From: Mycetocola manganoxydans
GTDB lineage: Bacteria; Actinomycetota; Actinomycetes; Actinomycetales; Microbacteriaceae
Length of the DNA: 64,000 nucleotides
Direction: 5' to 3'
Assembly (NCBI RefSeq): GCF_003667545.1
Contig: NZ_RCUV01000005.1
Span: forward strand, 248,001-312,000
This document shows positions 39,550-48,320 of this stretch, piece by piece (position 1 is the stretch's first letter; each line of letters starts with the position of its first letter). Under the pieces are notes generated by a model that did not search any database, was not told the DNA's origin, and saw only the letters and a list, made by a program, of their open reading frames with translations. A program made the position numbers and the translations under genes.

Positions 39550-41504
39550 GCCGTCGATACCTGTGCGTGTGACGAGATCGAATCGACGATCTTCTCGATC
39601 GCCTCATCGACGGGGATGCCGTTGAGCTGGGTTCCGTCCCGGAATCGGAAGCTCACCGCACCGTTGGCGCGGTCGTCCTCCCCGGCGATGAGCTGGAACG
39701 GGATTTTCGCCTTGGTGTGTGTGCGGATCTTCTTCGGCATCCGGTCGTCGCTGTGGTCGACCTGAACCCGGACCCCACGGGCTTTGAGCTTCGCGGCGAT
39801 GTCGTCGAGGTAGGCAGCGTACTCCTCGGCGACCGGGATGCCGATGGCCTGGATCGGGGAGAGCCAGACCGGGAAGGCGCCGGCATAGTGTTCGAGCAGG
39901 ATCGCGAAGAACCGCTCAACCGACCCGAGGAGTGCGCGGTGGATCATCGCGGGGCGCTGGCGGGTGCCGTCGGCGGCCGTGTATTCGAGCTCGAACAGCT
40001 CCGGCTGGTTGAAGTCGAGCTGCACGGTCGAGAGTTGCCAGGTCCTGCCGATCGCGTCGCGCGCCTGCACCGAGATCTTCGGGCCGTAGAACGCCGCTCC
40101 GCCCGGGTCGTCGACGAGTTCGAGCCCGGAATCGACGGCGACGTCCCGGAGTGTCTGCGTGGCGCTCTCCCAGATCTCATCGCTGCCGACGAACTTAACG
40201 GGGTCCTTCGTCGACAATTCGAGGTAGAAGTCGTTGAGGCCGTAACCGCGGAGCGTCTCGAGCACGAACTGGAGCTGGCGCCCCACCTCGTCCTTGATCT
40301 GGTCCTGGGTGACGTAGATGTGGGCGTCATCCTGCGTGAGGCCGCGCACGCGCGTCAGGCCGGAAAGCGTTCCGCTCTTCTCGTACCGGTACACGGTCCC
40401 GAACTCCGCGAGGCGGAGGGGAAGCTCCCGATAGCTGCGTCCCCGTGCACGGAAGATCAGGTTGTGCATCGGGCAGTTCATCGGCTTGAGGTAGTAGTCC
40501 TGGCCCTGCCTCGTGACGTTGCCATCGGCATCCGTCTCTTCGTCGAGGTGCATGGCAGGGAACATGCCGTCGCGATACCAGTTGAGGTGCCCGCTGGTCT
40601 CGAACAGCTGCGCTTTCGTGATGTGGGGCGTGTTGACGAGCTCGTAGTCGTTCTCGATCAGCTGCTCGCGCAGGTAGTTTTCGATCTCGGAGCGGATGAT
40701 CCCGCCCTTGGGGTGGAACACGGCGAGGCCGGATCCGATCTCGTCGGGGAAGCTGAACAGGTCGAGTTCGGCGCCGAGCTTGCGGTGGTCGCGCTTGGCT
40801 GCCTCCTCGAGACGTGACTGGTACGCGCGCAGTTCGTCCTTGGTCGGCCAGGCCGTTCCGTAGATGCGCTGCAGCTGCGGGTTTTTCTCCGAGCCGCGCC
40901 AGTACGCTGCGGCCACCCGGGTGAGGGCGTAGCCGTTGCCGATCATGCGGGTGTTCGGCAGGTGTGGTCCGCGGCAGAGGTCCTTCCACTCCGTCTCGCC
41001 TGTCTTCGGGTTGACGTTGTCGTAGATGGTGAGCTCGCCGCCGCCGACCTCGACGTTCTCGTTGTCCTGGCCATCCGCTGATCCGCCTTTGAGGCCGATC
41101 AGTTCGAGCTTGAACGGCTCGTTCGCGAGCTCTTCACGCGCTTCGGCGTCCGTGACGACCCGGCGCACGAAGCGCTGGCCCGATCGGATGATCCGGTCCA
41201 TCTCCTTGGACAGGGCTTTGAGGTCCTCGGGCGTGAACGACTCCGGCACTTCGAAGTCGTAGTAGAAACCGTCTGTGACGGGAGGACCGATACCGAGCTT
41301 CGCATCCGGGTTGACCTTCTGCACAGCCTGCGCGAGGACGTGGGCGGCCGAGTGGCGGAGGATGCTGAGCCCGTCTGCGGAATCGATCGTCACCGCCTCG
41401 ACCTCGTCGGTGTCCGTGAGGGTCGTCGCGAGATCCTTCAGTTCGCCGTTGACGCGCATCGCGACAACGGAACGGTCAGAGAATCGTTCGAATCCGTCAG
41501 ACAC
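39537..41504 (-). CDS. thrS: Threonyl-tRNA synthetase
   Basis: Charges tRNA-Thr. The 655-residue class II enzyme has an N-terminal TGS-like part (1-70), an editing domain with [12 protein letters not shown] and CRGPHLPNT, the catalytic core ([30 protein letters not shown]), and the C-terminal anticodon-binding domain ([17 protein letters not shown]). It starts at a GTG following AGAGGAG. I looked for a T-box leader in the 129 nt upstream and saw none. Confidence 0.97.
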   Translation of the reverse strand: MSDGFERFSDRSVVAMRVNGELKDLATTLTDTDEVEAVTIDSADGLSILRHSAAHVLAQAVQKVNPDAKLGIGPPVTDGFYYDFEVPESFTPEDLKALSKEMDRIIRSGQRFVRRVVTDAEAREELANEPFKLELIGLKGGSADGQDNENVEVGGGELTIYDNVNPKTGETEWKDLCRGPHLPNTRMIGNGYALTRVAAAYWRGSEKNPQLQRIYGTAWPTKDELRAYQSRLEEAAKRDHRKLGAELDLFSFPDEIGSGLAVFHPKGGIIRSEIENYLREQLIENDYELVNTPHITKAQLFETSGHLNWYRDGMFPAMHLDEETDADGNVTRQGQDYYLKPMNCPMHNLIFRARGRSYRELPLRLAEFGTVYRYEKSGTLSGLTRVRGLTQDDAHIYVTQDQIKDEVGRQLQFVLETLRGYGLNDFYLELSTKDPVKFVGSDEIWESATQTLRDVAVDSGLELVDDPGGAAFYGPKISVQARDAIGRTWQLSTVQLDFNQPELFELEYTAADGTRQRPAMIHRALLGSVERFFAILLEHYAGAFPVWLSPIQAIGIPVAEEYAAYLDDIAAKLKARGVRVQVDHSDDRMPKKIRTHTKAKIPFQLIAGEDDRANGAVSFRFRDGTQLNGIPVDEAIEKIVDSISSHAQVSTAWLD

Positions 41505-41633
41505 CTGGTTTGCTCCTCTTGTTGGAAAGACTCTTCAACTTTAGCGCCGTCGGCCCGGCCACCCGTGCCGCCGCCCGGAGCCGGGTGCTCGCCTCTAGAG
41601 TGAATGCACCCGAGAATGCGAGAGGACCCGGAC

Positions 41634-42329
41634 GTGCCCCCATCCGAGAACCGTTCCCCCCTGCCAGCGCTGATCCCGTTCTTGATCGTGAGCGGAGTGC
41701 ATCTCGCCGGCCACCTCGCATCGTTCGAACCCCTGGCGCTGGCGACGAAGCCGCTGCTCATTCCCCTCCTCGCCGGTGCGGTCCTCTGGCTCTCACGCGG
41801 CCGCAGGTCGTCGGGTGTCATCCTTCTTCTCGCCGCCCTGCTCTTCAGCTGGCTCGGTGATCTTGCTCTCCTCGGCGATGGAGACTCCTGGTTCCTCATC
41901 GGACTCGGATGCTTCCTGGTCGCTCATCTGGGCTATGTCGCGCTGTTCTCCTCTCGCGTGGGGTCCGGCAAGCCGGCGGTGTGGAGTGTCGTCTACGCCG
42001 CGTGGTTCGCGTTGCTGCTCGTCATCCTCGTTCCGCACCTCGGTGGGATGCTGGCGCCGGTCGTCGGCTACGGACTCGTGATCTGCACCATGGCTGCGAT
42101 CGCCACCCGCTGTGGCTGGATGGTGAGCCTCGGTGCTGCTCTCTTCCTGCTCTCGGACTCGATCCTCGCCGTGAACGCGTTCGTCGATGCCGCAGACATT
42201 CCCGTCGCCGGCTTCCTCGTCATGCTCACGTATCTTTCCGGCCAGGGCTTCATCGCCATCGGGATCGTGCGGCTGCTCGGCTCCGCGCGACGCACGGAAC
42301 CGGTGGCGGTCGGGAGCGACACACGATGA
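41634..42329 (+). CDS. YhhN family (lysoplasmalogenase-like) membrane protein
   Basis: About 231 residues with roughly eight membrane spans; FSWLGDLALLGDG and LFLLSDSILAVNAF match the two acidic membrane motifs of the YhhN/TMEM86 family. Characterised animal members hydrolyse lysoplasmalogen; the bacterial substrate is unknown. Start choice: TAGAGT at 41596-41601 looks like the -10 box, which rules out the ATG at 41604. I use the GTG at 41634 preceded by GAGAGGA, though the ATG at 41616 is possible. Its stop overlaps the hydrolase ATG (ATGA). Confidence 0.85.
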   Translation: MPPSENRSPLPALIPFLIVSGVHLAGHLASFEPLALATKPLLIPLLAGAVLWLSRGRRSSGVILLLAALLFSWLGDLALLGDGDSWFLIGLGCFLVAHLGYVALFSSRVGSGKPAVWSVVYAAWFALLLVILVPHLGGMLAPVVGYGLVICTMAAIATRCGWMVSLGAALFLLSDSILAVNAFVDAADIPVAGFLVMLTYLSGQGFIAIGIVRLLGSARRTEPVAVGSDTR

Positions 42330-43150
42330 CGTTGCCCGCTCCACGCCGTTTCATCTCCGGTGATCTCACGATGCTCGTCCGGCGCTGGGAAAGAGTGGCG
42401 GGAGGCGGGACGGACACCTTCGTTCTCGTCCACGGAATCGGAGTGTCCTCTCGCTACTTCGAGCGGCTGGCCGGCGAGCTCAGGGCCCACGGGACCGTTT
42501 TCGCTGTCGATCTGCCCGGTTTCGGTTCCGCTCCTCGCCCACCGCGGCAGTTGACCATCGAAGAGGGAGCCGCGCTGCTCGCGGACTTCCTGCGGTCGGA
42601 ACAGCTCGACGGTGCTGTTCTCGTCGGCCATTCGATGGGCACCCAGTTCGTCGTAGAGCTCGCCGCTGTGCACCCGAACCGGCTCGCGGGCCTGGTGCTC
42701 GCCGGTCCCGTCGTCGACGAGCGGGCGCCGATGCCGTGGCAGCAGGGGATGCGGCTGAGCCGTGACATGCTGCGGGAGTCGCCGACGGCGAACTGGATCG
42801 TCGCGACGGATTACCTGCGCAGCGGCATCCGCTGGTACCTCACCGAACTCCCGGTCATGCTCGGATACCGCACCGAGGAGCGGCTCCCCCTCGTCTCGGT
42901 TCCCGTTCTTGTTCTTCGCGGAAGCAGGGACCCCATCGCGCCGCGGGGATGGGCGGCTCGCCTGGCCCGGACGGCTCGAGACGGGCGGATGATCGAAGTC
43001 GATGGCGCAGCCCACGTCGTCCAGCATGTTGAACCGGAGCGGACGGCGTCGATCCTGGCTGCCTTCGCGCGCGAGGCCAAGCAGACAACGGCCCCCGTGA
43101 ACGTTACGCGGGAGTCGTTGCCTCCGGCGCAGCGGAATCGTCAGCCTTAG
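42326..43150 (+). CDS. Alpha/beta hydrolase
   Basis: A 274-residue alpha/beta-fold hydrolase of unknown substrate. The oxyanion HG is in FVLVHGIGVSSR, the nucleophile elbow is GHSMG, the acid is in RGSRDPIAP, and the His is in GAAHVVQHVEP. Start at the ATG at 42326 (MTLPAPRR); an open frame reaching back to 41909 is an out-of-frame shadow of the YhhN gene. It is coupled to YhhN by ATGA. The last 47 nt overlap the convergent transporter gene. Confidence 0.88.
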   Translation: MTLPAPRRFISGDLTMLVRRWERVAGGGTDTFVLVHGIGVSSRYFERLAGELRAHGTVFAVDLPGFGSAPRPPRQLTIEEGAALLADFLRSEQLDGAVLVGHSMGTQFVVELAAVHPNRLAGLVLAGPVVDERAPMPWQQGMRLSRDMLRESPTANWIVATDYLRSGIRWYLTELPVMLGYRTEERLPLVSVPVLVLRGSRDPIAPRGWAARLARTARDGRMIEVDGAAHVVQHVEPERTASILAAFAREAKQTTAPVNVTRESLPPAQRNRQP

Positions 43151-44282
43151 CCGGTACAGCTTTGCGTTGCGCCTTGCGGGTCTGAGGGTTGTGAACGGGC
43201 AGGTTTGGCCCGTTCCACACCTTGAGGATCGCCCAGGCGACGGCCGTGATCGGCACAGCGAGCACGGCTCCGGTGATTCCGCCCAGGATCGTTCCGGCGG
43301 CGAGGGCGACGAGGATGACCAGCGGGTGGAGCTTGAGCGACTGCGCCATGACGATCGGCTGCAGGAAGTTGCCCTCGAGCTGGTTCACGAGAACCGCAAT
43401 ACCGATGACGATGAGGGCGACGATCGGGCCGTTCTCGGTTCCGACAAGCGCAACGAGAGCAGCGAGGATGCTTGCGGCCGTCGCCCCGACGATCGGGATG
43501 AAGCCGCCGAGGAACACGATGACGGTGAGCGGCAATGCGAGGGGCACGCCGAGGATGAAGAGACCGAGCCCGATGAAGAACGCGTCGACGAACGCGATGA
43601 GGGCGGTCCCCCGAACGTAGCCACCGAGGACGCGGACGGCGGTGTGCCCGATCCGGCGCCCGCGTTCCAGACGTTCCCCGTGAAGCGGGCTGAGGAAGAA
43701 GCGCCACATCGCGTCGCCGTCCTTCAGGAAGAAGAACAGGATGACGATCGCGAGAACGAGGCCTGTGACGAGGTTCGCTGCTGCCGAAACTCCGGCGAGG
43801 GCGCCAGTGCCGAACTGGCTGCTCGTGAGGAAGTCGACGACAGCGTCCCTGGCATCCTCGATCTGCTGCGCATCGATCGGAAGCGGACCCTCGAGAAGCC
43901 AGGTCTGGAGCTGGTCGATCCCGCGGATCGCTGAGTCGGCGAGCTCTTCCGACTGGCCGCGGACCGCGAAGACGATGAGGGTGACGACTCCCCCAAAGAC
44001 CACGAAGCCGGTGAGAAGCGCTGCCCACGCGGCGAGCAGGTTGGACATGAACCGGCGAAGCCAGAGGATGACGGGGGACGCAGCTGCCGCGACGATGAGC
44101 GCGATGAGCACGGGGATGACCACGAGCTTCAGTTGCACCATCCCGTAGATGACGACACCGGCGAGGAGAATGATCACGAGAAGCTGGATGCTTCGTGTCC
44201 CGAGGTAGCCGATCCTGTCTGTCCAGAGCTTTCGCGGTGACGGTTTCTCGGTGGTGTGCTGTGGCTCGATGTCGGCGCTCAT
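43104..44282 (-). CDS. AI-2E family transporter (PerM/YdiK-like)
   Basis: A 392-residue membrane protein with about eight spans, starting LGTRSIQLLVIILLAGVVIYGMVQLKLVVIPVLIALIVAAAASPVI in segments. Conserved C-terminal features are GGFIPIVGATAA and NQLEGNFLQPIVMAQSLKLHPLVILVALAAG. Members have been linked to autoinducer-2 export or Na+/H+ antiport; the substrate here is open. Its Lys/Ala-rich tail is encoded opposite the end of the hydrolase gene. A TAGGCT box 6 nt upstream of the ATG suggests a leaderless mRNA. Confidence 0.9.
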   Translation of the reverse strand: MSADIEPQHTTEKPSPRKLWTDRIGYLGTRSIQLLVIILLAGVVIYGMVQLKLVVIPVLIALIVAAAASPVILWLRRFMSNLLAAWAALLTGFVVFGGVVTLIVFAVRGQSEELADSAIRGIDQLQTWLLEGPLPIDAQQIEDARDAVVDFLTSSQFGTGALAGVSAAANLVTGLVLAIVILFFFLKDGDAMWRFFLSPLHGERLERGRRIGHTAVRVLGGYVRGTALIAFVDAFFIGLGLFILGVPLALPLTVIVFLGGFIPIVGATAASILAALVALVGTENGPIVALIVIGIAVLVNQLEGNFLQPIVMAQSLKLHPLVILVALAAGTILGGITGAVLAVPITAVAWAILKVWNGPNLPVHNPQTRKAQRKAVPAKADDSAAPEATTPA

Positions 44283-44288
44283 GCGCTC

Positions 44289-44294
44289 AGCCTA
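44289..44294 (-). promoter_or_regulatory. -10 box giving a leaderless transporter transcript
   Basis: TAGGCT on the minus strand lies 6 nt from the ATG at 44282, which would place the first transcribed base at the start codon. Confidence 0.5.
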
Positions 44295-44411
44295 GTTTCT
44301 TCACCGAGTCGGGTCGGGATGGTTGCGGTCGACCGCGGCGCACGGTACTTGCCGTGCGGCTGAGCGTCAAGGCGGTCGACGGTGACGCGGCCGAACGCGT
44401 AGACAGAGCAC

Positions 44412-45587
44412 ATGAAAGCACTCACCTGGCAAGGAAAACGCTCCGTCTCCGTCAATACCGTCCCTGACCCGACGATCGAGAAGCCCACGGATGTCGTCAT
44501 CCGCGTGACATCTGCCGCGATCTGCGGGTCAGACCTTCACCTGTACGAAACTCTGGGCCCGTTCCTCAACAAGGGCGACGTGCTCGGTCACGAGACGATG
44601 GGCGTGGTCGAAGAGGTCGGCTCACAGGTCACGCGCCTCGCCCCAGGCGACCGGGTCGTCATTCCGTTCGTCATCGCCTGCGGCGACTGCTACATGTGCT
44701 CGCGGGGTCTCCACTCCCAGTGCGAGACGACGCAGAACACCGATCAGGGAACGGGCGCCACTCTCTACGGTTTCAGTGAACTGTACGGCTCTGTTCCTGG
44801 TGGTCAGGCGGAGCGGATGCGGGTCCCGCTGGCGGACTTCAACGCGACCAAGGTCGGACACGAACTGCCTGACGACCGCTACCTGTTCCTCAGTGACATC
44901 CTGCCCACGGCCTGGCAGGGTGTGCAGTACGCCGATCTTCCCGATGATGGGACCCTGATCGTGATGGGACTTGGGCCTGTCGGTCAGTTCGCGAGCAGGA
45001 TCGGGCGACACCTCGGGCATCGCGTGCTCGCCGTCGAACCCGTCGCCGAGCGTCGTGAAATGGCCGAGCGTTACGGCATCGAGACGTTCGACCTGACCGA
45101 CGACGTCGTCGAACGGTTGCGCGACGCCACCGACGGCCGTGGAGCGGACTCCGTCGTCGAGGCGGTGGGAATGGAAGCCCACGGAAGCCCCGGGGCGACT
45201 CTCGCCCAGAACGCTGTCGGCCTGCTGCCGGACGGCATCGCGAAGAAGCTCATGAACACCGCCGGTGTCGACCGCCTCGAGGCCCTGTACAACTCGTTCG
45301 ATTCGGTCCGCCGGGGCGGAACGGTGTCCCTGAGCGGCGTGTACGCCGGCGAGGCTGACCCGATCCCCATGAAGTCCCTGTTCGACAAGCAAGTGTCGAT
45401 CCGGATGGGCCAGTGCAACGTCCAGCGCTGGCGCGACGAGCTGCTCCCCCTCGTCGAGGACCCGTCCGATCCGCTCGGCGTCGAGGATCTCGTCTCACAC
45501 AGGGTGCCGCTCGACAAGGCGCCCGAGATGTACGACCTGTTCCAGAAGAAGGAGAACGGCTGCATCAAGGTGGTGCTCAAGCCGTAA
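44412..45587 (+). CDS. Zinc-dependent alcohol dehydrogenase (formaldehyde dehydrogenase-like MDR)
   Basis: A 391-residue medium-chain dehydrogenase. Catalytic zinc ligands: Cys38 and His60-Glu61 (GHETMGVVEEVG). Structural zinc ligands: Cys90, Cys93, Cys96 and Cys104. The Rossmann motif is VMGLGPVGQFASRIG. The long insert DAVERLRDATDGRGADSVVEAVGMEAHG-like region (residues 230-265) resembles glutathione-independent formaldehyde dehydrogenase relatives. Substrate cannot be fixed. It is monocistronic, ended by the inverted repeat at 45608-45649. Confidence 0.92.
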   Translation: MKALTWQGKRSVSVNTVPDPTIEKPTDVVIRVTSAAICGSDLHLYETLGPFLNKGDVLGHETMGVVEEVGSQVTRLAPGDRVVIPFVIACGDCYMCSRGLHSQCETTQNTDQGTGATLYGFSELYGSVPGGQAERMRVPLADFNATKVGHELPDDRYLFLSDILPTAWQGVQYADLPDDGTLIVMGLGPVGQFASRIGRHLGHRVLAVEPVAERREMAERYGIETFDLTDDVVERLRDATDGRGADSVVEAVGMEAHGSPGATLAQNAVGLLPDGIAKKLMNTAGVDRLEALYNSFDSVRRGGTVSLSGVYAGEADPIPMKSLFDKQVSIRMGQCNVQRWRDELLPLVEDPSDPLGVEDLVSHRVPLDKAPEMYDLFQKKENGCIKVVLKP

Positions 45588-45607
45588 CTGGCCGCGTTTT
45601 CATCCGT

Positions 45608-45649
45608 TGCGGTCGGATTCACCCGGTATGCCGCGTGAATCCGACCGCA
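45608..45649. terminator. Bidirectional terminator (15-bp inverted repeat)
   Basis: TGCGGTCGGATTCAC (45608-45622) and GTGAATCCGACCGCA (45635-45649) are perfect complements with a 12-nt loop. It lies exactly between the convergent alcohol dehydrogenase and DUF1304 genes. Confidence 0.8.
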
Positions 45650-45662
45650 GTGAGTGAACTCG

Positions 45663-46067
45663 TCAGGTGAAGGCCATCGCAATGAGGGCGATGAGCGGCG
45701 GGATGCCCTGCGACAGCGCTCCCCCGATACCGGATCCGCGTTCGCGACCCAGTGACATCCGGTCCGCGATGAGGAGAACGACCCCGGACAGGAAGAGGAT
45801 GGTGCACAGGTAAAAAACCAGTGCCCGCCCGACGTCGACCGAACCTGTGGCCCACAGGAAGACTCCAGCGATGAGACCGCAGGCGAGGAAAAGGTTGTAG
45901 AAACCGACGCCGAACGCCCAGAGCCGGATCGCGGGAACGTCGGCTGCCGGTATCGCGAAGATGCGCGAGTGAACGGCGGGGCGGCTGATCAGCAGCGACT
46001 CCCAGACGAAGACGAGAACGTGCAGGCCCGCGGTCAGCAGGGCGAACGCCCAGACGACGACGATCAT
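45663..46067 (-). CDS. DUF1304 family membrane protein
   Basis: A 134-residue protein with four predicted membrane spans. The pattern WAFALLTAGLHVLVFVWESLL and FGVGFYNLFLACGLIAGVF is that of DUF1304 (YqhA/EamA-unrelated small membrane proteins); function unknown. Its ATG overlaps the cupin stop in an ATGA, so it is co-expressed with the cupin gene. Confidence 0.85.
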   Translation of the reverse strand: MIVVVWAFALLTAGLHVLVFVWESLLISRPAVHSRIFAIPAADVPAIRLWAFGVGFYNLFLACGLIAGVFLWATGSVDVGRALVFYLCTILFLSGVVLLIADRMSLGRERGSGIGGALSQGIPPLIALIAMAFT

Positions 46068-46528
46068 GGCACGGCCTTCATGTTCTCGAGGGTGACGTCG
46101 TGACGTCCGAGCACGTCTCCGATGTCACGGAGGACCTCATCGACCGGCTTGCCGCGCGGCACCGATGCGTCGAGGTCGGCGTGGAAGCGGCCCATTCCGC
46201 CGGTGAGGCTGAACACGAGGAACCTGACCGTCGGGGTGAGCACGGTGAAGGTGTGCAGTGCACGGGGAGGGATCGCGACCGACGAGCCTGGATCCAATTC
46301 GAAACTCTCCCCATCGACGAATACGAGCATGCGTCCGTCAAGCACGTAGTAGCTCTTGCCCCAGCCCGTCCGATGCAGCGGAGTGGGATCCATTTTCGGC
46401 GCGATGATCTCGAAGATCTCGTATCCGTCGTCGGTGTGCTCGCCGCCGACGACAACGGTCAGCGTGGCATCCGGAGCGTGCAATTGCCTGCCGGTACCCG
46501 CGTGCCTGAAGTGGGTCGTGTGGTTCAT
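46064..46528 (-). CDS. Cupin domain protein
   Basis: A 154-residue single-domain cupin. The two conserved blocks are PLHRTGWGKSYYVLDGRMLVFVDGE and GSSVAIPPRALHTFTV, with metal-ligand-like His in PLHRTGW and ALHTF. The substrate is unknown. The start is the ATG at 46528; TAACGT lies 7 nt upstream and no ribosome site is visible, suggesting a leaderless mRNA. It is divergent from a LuxR-type regulator 87 nt away. Confidence 0.85.
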   Translation of the reverse strand: MNHTTHFRHAGTGRQLHAPDATLTVVVGGEHTDDGYEIFEIIAPKMDPTPLHRTGWGKSYYVLDGRMLVFVDGESFELDPGSSVAIPPRALHTFTVLTPTVRFLVFSLTGGMGRFHADLDASVPRGKPVDEVLRDIGDVLGRHDVTLENMKAVP

Positions 46529-46535
46529 GGCCGCA

Positions 46536-46541
46536 ACGTTA
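46536..46541 (-). promoter_or_regulatory. -10 box of the cupin-DUF1304 operon
   Basis: TAACGT on the minus strand, 7 nt from the cupin ATG. Confidence 0.4.
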
Positions 46542-46603
46542 GAAGCGGGATGCGCAGGCGTCGATCCCAGAAATCGGGGAATGACGGCGACGTGCCGCGG
46601 TGG

Positions 46604-46609
46604 GATACT
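46604..46609 (+). promoter_or_regulatory. -10 box of the LuxR-type regulator gene
   Basis: GATACT ends 6 nt before the ATG at 46616, implying a leaderless transcript. Confidence 0.45.
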
Positions 46610-46615
46610 TTCGTC

Positions 46616-47662
46616 ATGTGGGAGGAACGAGCCTACGCAGCACGCCGGGAAATCGCGGGCCTGGCAGCATCCGGACTGGGCGTGAGCGACCTGCACGCCG
46701 AGGCCATCCGGGTCATCGACCGCGACGTGAAAACGGAGTTGACCTGCTGGGCGACGCTGGATCCGGAGTCGCTCGTCATCAGTGCGATGACCAGCAGTGA
46801 GGTCCGGGTTCCTGTCGAATACGAACCGCTGCTCGCGAACGCGGAACTCTCGCCTGACGAGACGCACAGCTTCGCCGCGATGGCTCGACGTGCGGAACTG
46901 CTGACCCGGTTCTCCGACTATCCCCGGAACGATCGGGACCGGAGCAGGCGATACCGGAACGTGTGGCGTCCTCTCGGTGTCGAGCAGGAAGTTCGCGTGC
47001 TCTTCACAGCGGATGGCACCACCTGGGGTGCCGCTGGGCTAGTGCGGTCAGGCCTGGTCTTCTCAGACCGGGAGGTGGAGTATCTCGGCGCCGTTGCGCC
47101 GGCCATTGGTGCTGCAACCCGGCTGGCCGTTCGCTCCGAGATCTCGAACAGACTGGCAACGGGGCAGCCGGCGATCGTCATCGTCAGTGACTCCGGGAAC
47201 ATCCGTTCCGCCACTGGCTCTGCGAGGGAGTGGCAGGAGCGGTTGAACGCCCTGGAGCCAGGGTGGTTCGTCGCGATGATGCACGTCATGGTCGCAGGAG
47301 TGCGGAACACGCACGCTGGTGTCTTCCGGGCGCGGATCCGCGACGGTCGGGGGCAGTGGGCGCTCCTCCAAGCCAGCGCACTCATCGGCGGTGGCGCCGA
47401 CGCGGTCGCGGTCTCCATCGATCCTGCGGCCGGTGAGCAGCTCACCACCCTGTTGTTCGCAGCATATGGGCTGTCGCCTCGGGAACGGGATGTCTGCCGC
47501 GAAGTGATCGCTGGGCATTCCACCGCGGACATCGCCGGCAATCTCTTCGTCTCGCAGAACACCGTGCAGGACCATCTGAAGTCTGCATTCGCGAAGGTCG
47601 GTGTCCGAAGCAGAGGTGAGCTCGTCGCTCGGCTGCAGCCGCGTCCCGCCGAGCGGGCTTAA
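46616..47662 (+). CDS. LuxR-family transcriptional regulator
   Basis: A 348-residue regulator. The C-terminal LuxR helix-turn-helix is LSPRERDVCREVIAGHSTADIAGNLFVSQNTVQDHLKSAFAKVGVRSRGEL in segments (about residues 283-340). The N-terminal part (to about 180) looks like a GAF-type sensor region. I start at the ATG at 46616; the frame stays open to 46100 but that stretch is antisense to the cupin gene. Divergent placement suggests it controls the cupin-DUF1304 pair. Confidence 0.88.
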   Translation: MWEERAYAARREIAGLAASGLGVSDLHAEAIRVIDRDVKTELTCWATLDPESLVISAMTSSEVRVPVEYEPLLANAELSPDETHSFAAMARRAELLTRFSDYPRNDRDRSRRYRNVWRPLGVEQEVRVLFTADGTTWGAAGLVRSGLVFSDREVEYLGAVAPAIGAATRLAVRSEISNRLATGQPAIVIVSDSGNIRSATGSAREWQERLNALEPGWFVAMMHVMVAGVRNTHAGVFRARIRDGRGQWALLQASALIGGGADAVAVSIDPAAGEQLTTLLFAAYGLSPRERDVCREVIAGHSTADIAGNLFVSQNTVQDHLKSAFAKVGVRSRGELVARLQPRPAERA

Positions 47663-47666
47663 CGAC

Positions 47667-47696
47667 AGAAGCCCGGACTCTTCAGTCCGGGCTTCT
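47667..47696. terminator. Bidirectional terminator between the LuxR gene and tRNA-Val
   Basis: A perfect 13-bp stem (47667-47679 with 47684-47696), CTTC tetraloop, followed by TTCT on the plus strand. It serves the LuxR gene and, on the minus strand, the tRNA operon. Confidence 0.85.
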
Positions 47697-47701
47697 TTCT
47701 G

Positions 47702-47773
47702 TGAGCGATACTGGGATCGAACCAGCGACCTCTTCCGTGTCAGGGAAGCGCGCTACCGCTGCGCCAATCGCTC
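47702..47773 (-). tRNA. tRNA-Val (GAC)
   Basis: 72 nt. Acceptor GAGCGAT pairs perfectly with ATCGCTC; the anticodon stem CTTCC/GGAAG encloses the loop CTGACAC, anticodon GAC; the T-arm is GCTGG-TTCGATC-CCAGT. CCA is not encoded. Confidence 0.96.
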
Positions 47774-47808
47774 ATGCTACGTGCCATGCTAATTCAGTTT
47801 TGAGTGTG

Positions 47809-47879
47809 AGGTGGCGACGGGATTCGAACCCGTGTGGACGGCTTTGCAGGCCGCTGCCTCGCCTCTCGGCCACGCCACC
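47809..47879 (-). tRNA. tRNA-Cys (GCA)
   Basis: 71 nt. Acceptor GGTGGCG pairs with CGCCACC, discriminator U as expected for Cys. The anticodon loop CTGCAAA gives GCA. T-loop TTCGAAT. CCA is not encoded. Confidence 0.96.
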
Positions 47880-47932
47880 GCGTGTGGTTGCCCACATGCC
47901 GTGGTCAACCCTAAGGCTAACCCCAACACTCG

Positions 47933-48004
47933 AGCGGATGACGAGATTCGAACTCGCGACCCTCACCTTGGCAAGGTGATGCGCTACCACTGCGCCACAT
48001 CCGC
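47933..48004 (-). tRNA. tRNA-Gly (GCC)
   Basis: 72 nt. Acceptor GCGGATG pairs with CATCCGC, discriminator U. The anticodon stem CACCT/AGGTG-type with loop TTGCCAA gives GCC. It is the first tRNA of a three-gene minus-strand operon (Gly-Cys-Val). Confidence 0.96.
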
Positions 48005-48033
48005 ATTTGCTCGCATTCCTGCGTGCTTGAAAG

Positions 48034-48062
48034 ACTCTACTTGATGAACTGCTGAGAAACAA
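48034..48062 (-). promoter_or_regulatory. Promoter of the Gly-Cys-Val tRNA operon
   Basis: On the minus strand TTGTTT (48057-48062) and TAGAGT (48034-48039) are spaced by 17 nt, 30 nt upstream of tRNA-Gly. Confidence 0.65.
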
Positions 48063-48189
48063 AATCGAGTTACGGCCGTGTCATTCATCGCCGGAAAGAC
48101 GCGAAAACGGATGCCACGTGGTTCGCGAGGCCTCTCCGGTTCCGGTACGATGAGACGTCGTTGTGAACCGTTTTCGGTTCTCGACGGAT

Positions 48190-48265
48190 GGGCGATTGGC
48201 GCAGTTGGTAGCGCGCTTCCTTCACACGGAAGAGGTCATCGGTTCGAGTCCGGTATCGCCCACCA
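48190..48265 (+). tRNA. tRNA-Val (CAC), with encoded CCA
   Basis: 76 nt including CCA. Acceptor GGGCGAT pairs with ATCGCCC; the anticodon loop TTCACAC gives CAC; T-arm ATCGG-TTCGAGT-CCGGT. The body is closely related to tRNA-Val(GAC) 420 nt away on the other strand. A 185-nt gene-free stretch upstream (48005-48189) holds the divergent tRNA promoters and nothing else I can identify. Confidence 0.96.
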
Positions 48266-48267
48266 TG

Positions 48268-48293
48268 AAGGCCCGCAGGCACCTGCGGGCCTT
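48268..48293 (+). terminator. Terminator of tRNA-Val (CAC)
   Basis: An 11-bp perfect stem (48268-48278 with 48283-48293), 4-nt loop, followed by TCG, directly after the tRNA. Confidence 0.8.
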
Positions 48294-48320
48294 TCGCCGT
48301 TCCCGGCTCGGTACGGGCTC

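Noticed and set aside
41505-41633. T-box leader for thrS
   Set aside because: I looked for a T-box core and a specifier hairpin and found neither in the short intergenic region.
41909-42325. Upstream extension of the alpha/beta hydrolase frame
   Set aside because: It reads the YhhN gene in another frame; the ATG at 42326 overlapping the YhhN stop is the proper start.
46100-46615. Upstream extension of the LuxR gene
   Set aside because: It is antisense to the cupin gene and contains no domain; the -10 box at 46604 fixes the ATG at 46616.
47663-48320. Integrated element at the tRNA cluster
   Set aside because: No integrase, transposase or duplicated tRNA 3' end (att site) is present; base composition is like the rest.
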